NCBI RefSeq assembly: GCF_000283155.1
Contig: NW_004454283.1
Location: forward strand, 172,384-236,383
DNA length: 64,000 bases
Direction of reading: 5' to 3'
Source of the DNA: Ceratotherium simum simum
Taxonomy: Eukaryota; Chordata; Mammalia; Perissodactyla; Rhinocerotidae
Numbering within the stretch: the first letter of the stretch is position 1; every line of letters begins with the position of its first letter. The notes below the pieces were generated by a model. The model saw only the letters and a program-made list of their open reading frames with translations, had not been told where the DNA came from and did not search any database. A program made the translations under genes and the position numbers. Below are positions 1 through 64,000 of this stretch, piece by piece.

Positions 1-324
1 CTGCATAACACAACCTATACTTTTCCTTGAGACCACTTATCACAAGTGTGTAAATCAGGGGTTGCCAACTGGCATGCCTCATGCTGAATGAGGTGTGGGG
101 TCCTGTTTTGATTGACATATTGCTTAAAATTTTCCAATTTGAGTTACTTTAGGCTGGGGCATGCCCTCTCTGGCTTGCTGTAGTCCCCACCATTCCCTGT
201 CATCTCATGTGCAGCTCAGTTCATTCATTAAGTGCCTGGTTCAGGCAGACATTTGTGTTTGAAACCGCTGGTGCAATTACTTGGTTAAGGTTTATGTTTT
301 CCAATGGTCTGTGAACCTGGACCT

Positions 325-548
325 CATCTCTTTTCTTCCCTGCTCCCAGCACAGTACCAACACACAGTGGGAGCTCACTAATTATTTGGTGAATGAGTGA
401 ATGACAAATGGACAGATGTAACAGGTCAGCTCTGTGATTATACCCATTTTACAGATAAGGACACTAAAGCCCAGAGAGACCCAAGGTCACACGGTTGATT
501 AGTAGCAGAGCTGGGACAGAGCCTGGCTCCAGAGCTCAGCTCTGGGCA
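325..548. repeat. L2 3' tail next to a MIR fragment
   Basis: 325-405 resembles the L2 terminus (plus). 430-548 is a MIR core on the minus strand (attttacagataaggacac, then ccaaggtcacacgg). Confidence 0.55.
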
Positions 549-742
549 ATTACTTGATATTACCACAAGGTGTCACCTAATCCCACAGAGTCTCCTTCTT
601 TCATGTCTAAACTGTTGTAAACTCTGCTCTAGCTACCTCCTGAAGCTGTTATGAAGATCAAATGAATAGTACATATGGCAGTGTTCTAAAATTCAGAAGG
701 GATATAATATTATTAAAAATATTCTCATCATCATTTTCCTTC

Positions 743-1275
743 TAAAACCACAACTCCCCTGCTTAAAACCCTTCCATTACTCCCAATGGCCTCCAGAATC
801 AAGTTCAGTCTCCTTAACCTGGCCCCACCTGACCCGCCCACCCCTGCCAGCCTCTCTAATGGGCTCCTTCTCTCCTTCCTTCTGCCTCACCTTGTACTTG
901 TACCCAAACTGAGCTGACTGTGATTCCTTGGTCCCCCTGCCCTGCCCTCCCCAAACTGTGCTGTTTTCTCTCTCTGGAATGCTCTGCTCTCTCCCCCGCC
1001 TCACTTGATTATTCCCTACTGCTGCTCGGAGACTCAGCTCAGGCATCACCATCCCCTGAAGCCTTCTCAGCCCCTCCCTCGTGCCCCCTCTGGGTCCCCA
1101 CAGCTGCCATGCTTAGCCCCATCACAGCATTTACCATATGTTTCCGGATGAAGATGCTTTCTGAGTCTTTCTTTCCCAACAGCCTGTGAGTTTCCCAATG
1201 GCAAGGACTGTGTCTTAGTTCCCATGTATCCCCGGTGCCTAGTCTGGCACAAAGTGAACATTTGTTAGGTCTCCT
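743..1275 (+). repeat. L2 LINE 3' region
   Basis: The text reads as the L2 3' end on the plus strand. It has the 'tctggaatgctctgctct' block, an 'agactcagctcaggcatcacc' block and the terminal 'ggcaaggactgtgtcttag' tail. Confidence 0.65.
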
Positions 1276-1429
1276 TACAATGCTCATGTATTCCTTTCAT
1301 AGTCAGAAAATAATATGAGTATTCTGTCCATCAATGTGGACAGAAGGGATCCCTTCTCAATAATCCATTTATCATTTCCTTGAGGACAAGATGCTGGGTT
1401 CAGCTGAGGATTTAGTCATTCATCAAACC

Positions 1430-1860
1430 AGCATTTCCTGAGAATCACCCAGTGCTTGCCACTGGCCTGGTGCAGATCCAAACGAGGCCTGGGGCCCGAG
1501 AACAGTGCACTGGCATGGAACAAGATAGAGTAACCAGAAGGGTAACTAGATGCTCTCAGTCTGGGGAGAAGCGCTGATGGAGGAACCCGGGAGGTCATCA
1601 TGGAGGAGGAGGCATTGACATGTGCCTTCAAGAATGAGTTGGGTATCAAGGGGTAGAGGGTCCAGCATGGAGAAAGGTGAGGGGTAGGGTCTGGGGAATT
1701 TAGAGTCACTAAATAGTTCCACAAGTTCCATATTGTGTGTGAAGGAGGAGGTTAATGGGAAATAAAGTTGGAGTCATCTCGAATGCCACGTTAAGGGGTT
1801 TAAACTTTACCCTGCAGACCATGGAAACATTGAGAATATGCTCCTCACTGGTCTCACCGC
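1430..1860. repeat. Old dispersed repeat, family not assigned
   Basis: The sequence opens with an L2-like reversed end (catcaaaccagcatttcctg). It runs into text shared with other ancient mammalian repeats in this window (23.6-25 kb and 44.4-45 kb). No gene is seen. Confidence 0.35.
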
Positions 1861-2009
1861 TTCCACTGTGCCCGCCCCCAAATCCAGGACCCGCCCTCAG
1901 CCAGAAGAGCCACTCCCCCCGACTGAAACCCTTCAGTGGCTTCACTGAAATGGCTTCTCGGTGCTCTCAGGATAAATAACCCCCTCCCGCCATGGCCTAC
2001 AGAGCTTAC

Positions 2010-2058
2010 CGGGCAGCGATGGGAACAGATCCTCGTTCGTTTCATAGGCAGCACCCAT
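2010..2058 (-). CDS. EFCAB12: Candidate first coding exon, EFCAB12 by synteny (partial)
   Basis: On the minus strand an ATG at 2058-2056 has near-perfect Kozak context (GCGGCCATGG). It opens a frame reading MGAAYETNEDLFPSLP and ends in a strong donor, CCCG|GTAAGC, with the exon end at 2010. It sits in a CpG island about 3.3 kb beyond the MBD4 3' end on the same strand, which is where human EFCAB12 starts. EFCAB12 encodes an EF-hand protein of poorly known function. I do not recognise the residues as EFCAB12, and no second exon is visible between 1 and 2009, so the call rests on position, start context and donor. It could instead be a 5' UTR or a chance frame. Confidence 0.45.
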
Positions 2059-2340
2059 GGCCGCGGCGCTGGGGGCGGGCGCTGCGGCGCGTGTACGCGT
2101 CCGTGTGTGCTTGCTTGCACGGGCGGCGTCGGGGTGCCAGAGCACCGAGTTTTCCAGACCCCAAGCCGCCCAGCTGAGGAGCAGCCGTTGCCCGGACTCC
2201 GGACGCCCCGCGGGCTTGGCTGAGCTCAGGCTGGGCCCTCCGCCCCAGCGCCCCCGACCCCGCTCCTTTAGCCGCTCCCGGGAGGGGCGCGAGGCGATCG
2301 CCGCGGTGCGAAGTTCCCGGCTCGGCCAAAGACAGCGTTT
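2040..2340. promoter_or_regulatory. CpG island, probable promoter of a leftward gene (EFCAB12 by synteny)
   Basis: A GC-rich, CpG-dense block of about 300 bp stands out from AT-rich flanks. It includes many CG dinucleotides (for example around 2060-2110 and 2195-2330). A minus-strand ATG in strong context and a splice donor lie at its left edge, so it looks like a CpG-island promoter firing leftwards. In human the gene downstream of MBD4 in this orientation is EFCAB12. The gene name is inference from synteny; the island itself is visible. Confidence 0.6.
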
Positions 2341-2554
2341 CTTAGTTTGGCCCAGGGGCTCCCGAATCCGGAGTCATAAATCCCCGGGTTTCCCACAAAG
2401 CACAGGATCTTCAGCCAGTCTCCCCGTCTTTCGGTCTCAGTGTTCTCATCCGAAGAACAGGCCTGTCTCCTCCAGGGGAATTGCAGGAACCCGAGTGAGC
2501 CGTGGCCAAATAGAGGCAGTGTTTTTGATAATGCTTTGCCATGGTTTGGAATTA

Positions 2555-3005
2555 CAGACTCTGAGTACTGGAGTATCAATAATAAACACTTGAAATGTCC
2601 GTCAACTGATAAGCAGATAAAAATGTGGTCTATCCAAAGAAGGGAGTATTACTGGTAAGAACTACTGACGCATGCTGCAACATGGATGAACCTTCAAAAC
2701 ATTAGGCCGAGTGCAAGAAGCCAGGCACAAAAAGCCACATATATGATTCTGTTTATAAGAAATGCCCAAAATAGGCCTGTCTATAGACACAGAAAGCAGA
2801 TTAATGATTGCCAGAGGCTGGAGAGGGGAGCGTTGGGTCTGACTGCTAACAGGTATGAGGTTTCTTTTTAGGGTGATGGCAATGTCCTGAAATTAGCGAT
2901 GATGGTTGCAAAACACTGTGAACGTACCAAAAACCATCGAATTTTACAATTTAAATGAATTTTGTTATGTGACTTTTGTCTCAATAAAAAAAGCTAAAAA
3001 ACCCC
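2555..3005 (+). mobile_element. Old L1 3' end
   Basis: This is typical mammalian L1 3' text. It has 'caacatggatgaaccttcaa', 'gccaggcacaaaaagccaca' and 'ggtgatggcaatgtcctgaa', and it ends near an A-rich tail at about 2985-3005. Confidence 0.75.
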
Positions 3006-3063
3006 CAAACACTTGAGTGCTTACTCTGCATAAGGTATTGCCTTTACTGAAAGGTGCTGTTAG

Positions 3064-3305
3064 GGGGCTGGCCCCATGGCGCAGCAGTTGAGTGCTGGGG
3101 CTCCGCTGGGGCAGCCCAGGGTTCCGATCCCCAGCGGGCACCGATACACCGCTTGTCAAGCCATGCTGTGGCAGCATCCTATATAAAGTGGAGGAAGATG
3201 GGCATGGATGTTAGCCCAGGGCCAGTCTTCCTCAGCAAAAAGAGGAGGATTGGCATGGATTTTAGCTCAGGGCTGATCTTCCTCACCAAAAAAGAAAAAA
3301 AGAAA
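3064..3305 (+). mobile_element. ERE SINE, long body type
   Basis: The tRNA-like head (ggctggccccatggcgcagc) is followed by the 'tataaagtggaggaagatgg' body. Two similar modules and an A-rich tail end near 3305. Confidence 0.85.
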
Positions 3306-3391
3306 GGCATTGTTTTTGTGACCTGCTCAACAACCTGAGGTAGTCACTATGGGCCACAATGAAAGCAGCACTTTTGCAAGCCTGACTCCTA

Positions 3392-3866
3392 GGCAATTAC
3401 ATGCATTAACTTAATAATTGTAATAACCATGTGAGGTAGTTACACTGTCCCATTCTAAAGAGACAGGAGACAGGTACAGAGGTCAGGCAACTTCACCTGC
3501 AGGAAAAAGGACAAGCCAGGCCTGGCTGTGGGCTTGAGCGCCCTCCCCGTGTCCACACAGGCCCACACTCCTGATGGAGATGCTGTGCAGAGGATCTGAC
3601 AGCAGGCCCTGCCACACCTGATGCCCTTAGCCTGGTGCTTGCCCTATCCTTCAACCCCAGCTGTGGCCAGGGTTTCAGGTTTCAGGGGTCCCTCTAGACT
3701 CTTGGGTATCTTGTCCTCACACCTTACCCTTTTTGTTCCCTTCCATTATTCTGTGTGCCTTTCTCTCTCCCTGTGAGGGTCTCTGCAGAGCCTTTTCATC
3801 TTTGTGCCCGGCCCCAGCACAGAGCTTTGCACTTAGTGAATGCTACTTTGATGTCTGTTAAATAAA
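3392..3866. repeat. MIR fragment (3392-3493) and L2 3' tail (3720-3866)
   Basis: A diverged minus-strand MIR is followed by GC-richer unassigned DNA. A plus-strand L2 terminus follows (catctttgtgcccggcccca, cttagtgaatgctac). No coding potential is seen. Confidence 0.45.
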
Positions 3867-4221
3867 AATTTGATAGGAAGTTATAAAGGGGATGTTTGCT
3901 TAGGATTGTGTGGCCAGTTGTCTTGTTCTCTGGTCAAAATCCATCCCTCTCTAAAAACTGAAACTCGCTCACTAAAGTGGAAACAACCAACTAGCCCCGT
4001 AGCACACTGGATCCTGATTCTGTTCACATTCCACTCTACAACAAAGAAAGTTTCCCTAGCAATGTATTTATTTTTCATTTAGTCAATTTAATTTTCAAAT
4101 TATGCCCTAAAATGGCGATTGGTTAAGTGAGACTTAGTAACTTAGGATTTTTTTCGTTTGGTGAGTTCTTTCTAAGGTAAATGTTTCAGTATTTGAGCTA
4201 TACCATTATAAAACCTGTATT

Positions 4222-4450
4222 AAAAAATGACATACAGAGAAAGACAAACACCACATGATTTCACTCATATGTGGAAGATAAACTAACACACAGACACAGA
4301 CACAGAGAACAGTTTGGTGGTTACCAGGGGGAAGGGGATTGGGAGGTGGGCACAAGAGGTGAAGGGATGCATTTGTATGGTGACTGACAAACAATAATGT
4401 ACAACTAAAATTTCACAATGTTATGAACTATCACATCAATAAAAAAATGG
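4222..4450 (+). mobile_element. L1 3' terminal fragment
   Basis: The L1 3' UTR is seen: 'acaccacatgatttcactca', 'gtttggtggttaccagggg', then 'gtgactgacaaacaataatg' and an A-run at 4440. The same segment recurs at 6885-7058. Confidence 0.8.
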
Positions 4451-4732
4451 CATAAAACTTAAAGCTCCTATCCTCCAGCTAGAGGATGAGAGATGGGTAA
4501 ATGCTTGCACAAAGGGATCAAGGTAAAAATGCACGAGCCAGAAGCCATACTTTGAAACAAGAGCTGCAGGCAGATATTCACATTAGGTTATCAAATGGAT
4601 GCTGGGGTCAAATCCCCAATTCCTAAAAGCCAGCATAGAGTCATCAAGAATACATGATGACAGAAGAATCTTATTTTTCTTTGGAGGTTAGCTTTTTTTA
4701 GTAAAAATATTTTTATTAATTAACTGCCTAAT

Positions 4733-5136
4733 TTGTTGTTAGTGCTGTCAAGTCAATTCCGACTCCTAGCGACCCTGTATACAGCAGAGCTGAACCCTGC
4801 CCAGTCTTTTTGCGCCATCCTCTCCCCTTCTGGTGCCATATCAGACAATGCTCTATTGATATTCATAGGGTTTTCATGGCCAAGTTTTTCCGAAGTGGGT
4901 GTCCAGGTCCTTCTTCCTAGCTGTCTTAGTCTGGAAGCTCTGCTGAAAACTGTCCACCCTGGGTGACCCTGCTGGTATTGGAAATACCGGTGGCATAGCT
5001 TTCAGCATCACAGCAACACACAGCCGCCACAGTATGACAACCAACAGGCAGGTGGTGTGGTTCCCTGACCGGGAAATGAACCAGGGCCGCAGCAGTGAGA
5101 GCACCAAATCTTAACCACTAGACCACCAGGCTGGCT
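4733..5136 (-). mobile_element. SINE with tRNA-Glu-like head and RTE-like tail, copy 1
   Basis: Read on the minus strand it starts with a tRNA-Glu-like segment. The A box is TGGTCTAGTGG, the B box region is GGTTCATTTCC, and GGTCAGGGAACC follows. It ends in text like RTE-class LINE 3' ends (GTCGCTAGGAGTCGGAATTG) with an AACAACAAA tail. An 11-bp direct repeat, AACTGCCTAAT, flanks it at 4722-4732 and 5137-5147. That proves the whole 404-bp unit inserted together. The family name is not recognised. Confidence 0.85.
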
Positions 5137-5374
5137 AACTGCCTAATACACCCTGTAATATCTTTTCTTACATGTTTGGCTAGAAACTCTTTGATTGCTT
5201 CTTCATATAACAACTGTGTAACATTCTTTTCTACAGAAAGTCTAATCTTTCCTCAAGCAAAGTTGATAGAAATTTGCTGTTTTATTGACAGTTTAGAAAA
5301 GTTTTTTCACCTTCAAATCATATGTCATTAATGGAAAAGTCATATACATTTTTAGGATCATTGTCAAATAATAA

Positions 5375-5380
5375 TTTATT
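5375..5380 (-). terminator. Candidate MBD4 polyadenylation signal
   Basis: AATAAA on the minus strand (TTTATT on plus), 207 bp past the MBD4 stop. A second candidate is at 5281-5286. Which one is used cannot be told from sequence alone. Confidence 0.45.
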
Positions 5381-5586
5381 AAAAAAATTTCAAAACATGT
5401 TTCTAGTACATTCAGTAGCAAAGATTTACCAGTGGCACACACATTAGGAAAACATACATTAGGTTTCTAGTTGGGCTGATTAAAATCCATATGCCTGGAA
5501 AGGTAGTTGGTTATGCTTAATGGAGCTCTTCAGAATCAAAGTGCAAAGCAATGCATAAAAAATGAGTTTGAAAACTTGAAAGAGTT

Positions 5587-14909
<9,323 letters not shown>

Positions 14910-15095
14910 CCCCGCTGTGCCCCTCAAGCGGGCTCCAGCCTCAGCAACCGACCGAGAGAGTGCGACGCCCTGGGTGTGGAGCAGAGTAAGATGTGAAAAC
15001 TTCTTCAGCTCAGAGCGCTAGGTGAAACCACAAGCTGAAGGCAGTGAAAGTCTGTCATCCTCCTTAGGGGCTTTTCCGCCACCCAGTTGGCCACA

Positions 15096-15105
15096 GCCGC
15101 CATTT
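15096..15105 (+). promoter_or_regulatory. YY1-like site
   Basis: GCCGCCATTT fits the YY1 core GCCGCCATNTT. It is a common element near start sites of CpG-island promoters and sits 12 bp from the CCAAT box. Confidence 0.4.
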
Positions 15106-15116
15106 CCGCAGCTCCG

Positions 15117-15123
15117 CCAATCA
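15117..15123 (+). promoter_or_regulatory. CCAAT box (NF-Y)
   Basis: CCAATCA in a GC-rich context about 210 bp upstream of the MBD4 ATG and 280 bp upstream of the IFT122 ATG. It matches the NF-Y core. Confidence 0.5.
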
Positions 15124-15293
15124 AATCCTTTGTCGAGGAAGACGCACCGCCCCCCGCCCATTCCGACCAGTCGCGCGCGCCGTAGTTGCGCAGACGCCTT
15201 CGAGGCTCCCGTTCCCTCTTTCCTTTTGCTCCTTTCTTAGCCCTTCCTTTTAGACATGCGCACTCGGAACTCTCGGCCGGGCGCCTAGCTCAC

Positions 15294-15305
15294 TGCGCAT
15301 GTGCG
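15294..15305 (+). promoter_or_regulatory. NRF1-like site
   Basis: TGCGCATGTGCG is one base from the NRF1 palindrome TGCGCATGCGCA core and abuts the X-box-like element. A half-site, CATGCGCAC, lies upstream at 15255-15263. NRF1 sites are typical of CpG-island bidirectional promoters. Confidence 0.6.
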
Positions 15306-15319
15306 TTGCCAGGGGTAGC
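15305..15319 (+). promoter_or_regulatory. X-box-like element (RFX site)
   Basis: GTTGCC-AGG-GGTAGC matches the X-box GTNRCC(0-3)RGYAAC with one mismatch (G for A in the second half). It lies 81 bp upstream of the IFT122 ATG. RFX factors and X-boxes drive intraflagellar-transport genes in animals, so position and gene type agree. Function is inferred. Confidence 0.6.
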
Positions 15320-15399
15320 GCAGGTAGCCAAAGTGGCTCGGGGAGCGGGGACTGCTGTTGAGGCGGTTAGGAGGGGTCCGAGGCGTGAGGGAAGCCGCG

Positions 15400-61593
<46,194 letters not shown>

Positions 61594-61679
61594 GTAAGCA
61601 TCTAGTCAGCATGAGTTGGAGTCTGGTCCTTAGAGGGTCCCTTGAGGAGGCAGAAGGGGGTCCAGGTGACATATGGAGG

Positions 61680-62700
61680 GGCAGATACATGCTGTAGTGG
61701 GCTCTGGAGTCAGAGTGACCTGGATTCAGATCCCAGCTCAGCCACCTCCTAACTGTGAGCCTGGGCAGATAGCAGCCTTTCTAAGGTTGCTCATTCATAA
61801 AATTAGGGTAATGATAGGCCCTGTCCTCACAAAGTTGTAAGGATCTAATGCAGTAATGCCTGTAAAGCCTGACACAGGAGAAGCATCTGATAAATTCTAG
61901 CTGTCACTCTCACTAGCTATCATTTATGTAAAGCACCTAGCTAAAAGCCTGGCACATAATAGGCACTCAGTAAATGGTAGCTTTTATTATTGGTATAAGC
62001 ACTTATTGGTATTAGGCCGTTTATTACACAATGCTTTTTTCTTGGCACTCTGCTAAGTGTGGTAGAAGAGATGGTCGAGCTCTCTGATTCTGACAGCAAT
62101 GTCACTCCCCACATACCTTCATGGCATGATTCATGGCCTTGATTCGTGGTGTCATTTCCTGACTCAGTCTATTAAAACAACAGAAGTGGCTGAAAACATT
62201 TGACCCCTTTCTACACATTAGGAAAAGCCCAGCTATGTCTCTAAGTTGGGTTTCCATCTGAAACTTGAGGTGGGGGGAAGAATGGCCTCCAACCCCTTCT
62301 CCCCTACTCCTCCCTTCCCTCTTTATCTTCCCTCAGCCAATTAATCAGATATTCATTCTGCCCATGCTACTGAGCTGGTAGGGAAGGCGTTGCAGAAGTA
62401 TGTGATCCCCGCCCCATGCTAGGTCAAGACTTCTAGGCATGAAGAGAGAGTGGACCCAGACCAGACTAGAACTCAGAAGCCTAGTTGAGAACCAGCTCTG
62501 CCATGTACAGGCTAGATGACCCCAGGCAAGCCACTTCTCTCAGAGCCTCAGTCCTCCCATTTCTATAGTGGGGGCGGTGAAGATACTAACTGCCATGCCT
62601 GCCTGTCACAGTGTCATTAGGCTTAACTGCCATGTTGTAAAAGGGATTCTAAAACTAGCAGTGTTTGTACAAATGCTAGCTGTTATCAAAACAAGTAAAA
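61680..62700 (+). repeat. Two forward MIR copies after IFT122 exon 16
   Basis: 61680-61990 (ctggattcagatcccagctc, then aaagcctggcacataatagg) and 62465-62700 (accagctctgccatgtacag). Confidence 0.65.
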
Positions 62701-64000
62701 TTATCATTATATAATAATTATCTGTGTTATACTAAGTGTCAGGAAAGTGGTAATAGAGGAGTGCTTTAAGAATTCAGAGGGAGGGAGTATTTCCCTCTGC
62801 TGTCCCACCCAGAAATGCCAGGAGGGATGAAGAATAACAAAGGATCCTTAGAATATGTTTTGTTAGGGTTTTTTTAGCCTGGGATGAAAAGTCTTTCTTA
62901 TAGATTGTCATCTCCTTACACCCAAGAATTAAACATCTGCCTCATCTTAGTATTGGCCAACACGGCGGAGCACTGTGTTAGGTGCTCAGCAAATGTTTGG
63001 ATGAAAAGTAGAATGACCCTCCATTTGTTTAACAAGTCCTGTATCCCCCAAACACTCCCTGAGAATAGAAATTATTGTATTAAAGCCACAAGATTTTGAC
63101 CATAGACCAGAACTTGATCATTTTATCTAAATCCCAAATCCCCAGCCTTTCTTTTTCTGCTTTGCCAAGTCACTCAGACACACATGGAGGTGGAGGGTGG
63201 TTCCCAGCAATAGACCGGTGTCCCCACTAGATGGCAGAGGAAAGCTGCTTAGCACCTGGGACCGCTGCCCTGAGCAGAACTACGAATGCGTCCCTGTTCC
63301 CACACTTCCCTCTGCTGAAGTTATTCACGGGCCTTGTGACTCTGACCACTCAGACCAGGGCACCCCTGACTCTGCAGAATGTGTCAGGGCTGAAGGAACT
63401 TGGAAACAGATTTTGCACAGTGGCAAATCCTAGAATCCTAGCAGAGCAGAACTAGAAGGACCCTTGGAGAGGGCGTCACTACCTTTCCCCTTTCTGTAAG
63501 GAAGATGTTGGGAGCCTGGTTCAGGGCTCCCCAGCTGGAAAGTCTCAGAGCTAGGACTGAGACCTAGAACGCTCCTCCTTTCCTCTCTGCCACCTTACCA
63601 GATGTTACATGTTTCCCCTTTCATGTTGCTTTAAGGAAGCCCAGATCTGGAAGCTTCCAAGATCTCCAGCAAGGAGCAGAGATGCTCTTAGTCCTCCTTC
63701 CATTTGCTCCTGTGGTGCCTGCCTTACCTTTTCAAGGAATTCCTCTCCAGGAGTACCCATTTGCCAGGTTCCTGCTCTGGGATGCTTTACTTAATCCTGC
63801 CTCCTGCCACTGCCCACACTCAGACAATGGGTCTGTGTTCTCCAGGGCATCTAGTTCAGACTTGTATAGCTCTTAGTTCAGGGAGATTTAATGATCTGTT
63901 TAATCTGCCTACCTCCCCTTTTAGAATATGGGCCCCTGAATTGGGGAAGGGGACAGGGGCCAAGTCATCTTCATCTCTAGATCCCCAGCCCCTGACAGGA
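62700..64000. other. IFT122 intron 16, nothing recognised
   Basis: No exon matching the next part of IFT122 (AFIRVQDL...) is present. 63430-63600 may be a diverged hAT-type remnant. Confidence 0.35.

Noticed and set aside
1..2009. A second exon of the leftward gene.
   Set aside because: No minus-strand frame with splice sites and convincing protein-like text was found; most of the stretch is L2, MIR or older repeats.
5062..5136. A tRNA-Glu gene on the minus strand.
   Set aside because: It is the diverged head of a 404-bp SINE flanked by a target-site duplication, with substitutions in the tRNA arms and the B box.
61600..64000. Further IFT122 exons after exon 16.
   Set aside because: I looked for the expected continuation (AFIRVQDLRYLELI) and found no frame with acceptor and donor. 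It lies beyond the window.

Overview
The window is mammalian nuclear DNA. Long introns, two CpG islands, MIR/L2/L1 fossils and spliced genes show this. Nine copies of a tRNA-derived SINE beginning GGGCCGGCCCCGTGGC, with A and B boxes of the equine repetitive element (ERE) family, point to a perissodactyl (horse, rhinoceros or tapir). I cannot tell which genus. It is a single-copy, human-like syntenic block corresponding to human 3q21 (EFCAB12 - MBD4 - IFT122).

Layout. At 1-5.3 kb is intergenic or upstream DNA with a small CpG island (about 2040-2340). It carries a candidate first coding exon on the minus strand (2010-2058), by synteny EFCAB12. From 5587 to 14909, minus strand, lies the complete MBD4 coding region in 8 exons (572 codons plus stop). 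Around 14.5-15.6 kb is a CpG island that is a head-to-head promoter; the MBD4 and IFT122 start codons are 490 bp apart. From 15400 rightwards, plus strand, are the first 16 coding exons of IFT122 (660 codons, about half the protein). All splice junctions and phases fit. The remaining exons lie beyond the right edge.

The genes are functionally unrelated but share a promoter. MBD4 is a nuclear methyl-CpG-binding thymine/uracil glycosylase of base-excision repair. IFT122 is a core IFT-A subunit of cilia. The shared promoter has an NRF1 site, a CCAAT box, a YY1-like site and an RFX X-box-like element placed for IFT122.

The introns are mostly repeats. They include a 6.9-kb full-length but broken L1 with a perfect 14-bp target-site duplication in IFT122 intron 3, and ERE SINEs of two body types. 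There are two copies of a roughly 400-bp SINE with a tRNA-Glu-like head and an RTE-like tail. The rest are old L1 3' ends, many MIR and L2 pieces, one CR1/L3-like fossil and two (TG)n tracts. One assembly gap (49590-49713) sits inside an ERE just upstream of IFT122 exon 10.

I found no new gene system. The most informative oddities are the displaced MBD4 start codon, the loss of the human MBD4 A10 run, the foldback junction at the L1 5' end and the SINE next to the exon 10 acceptor.
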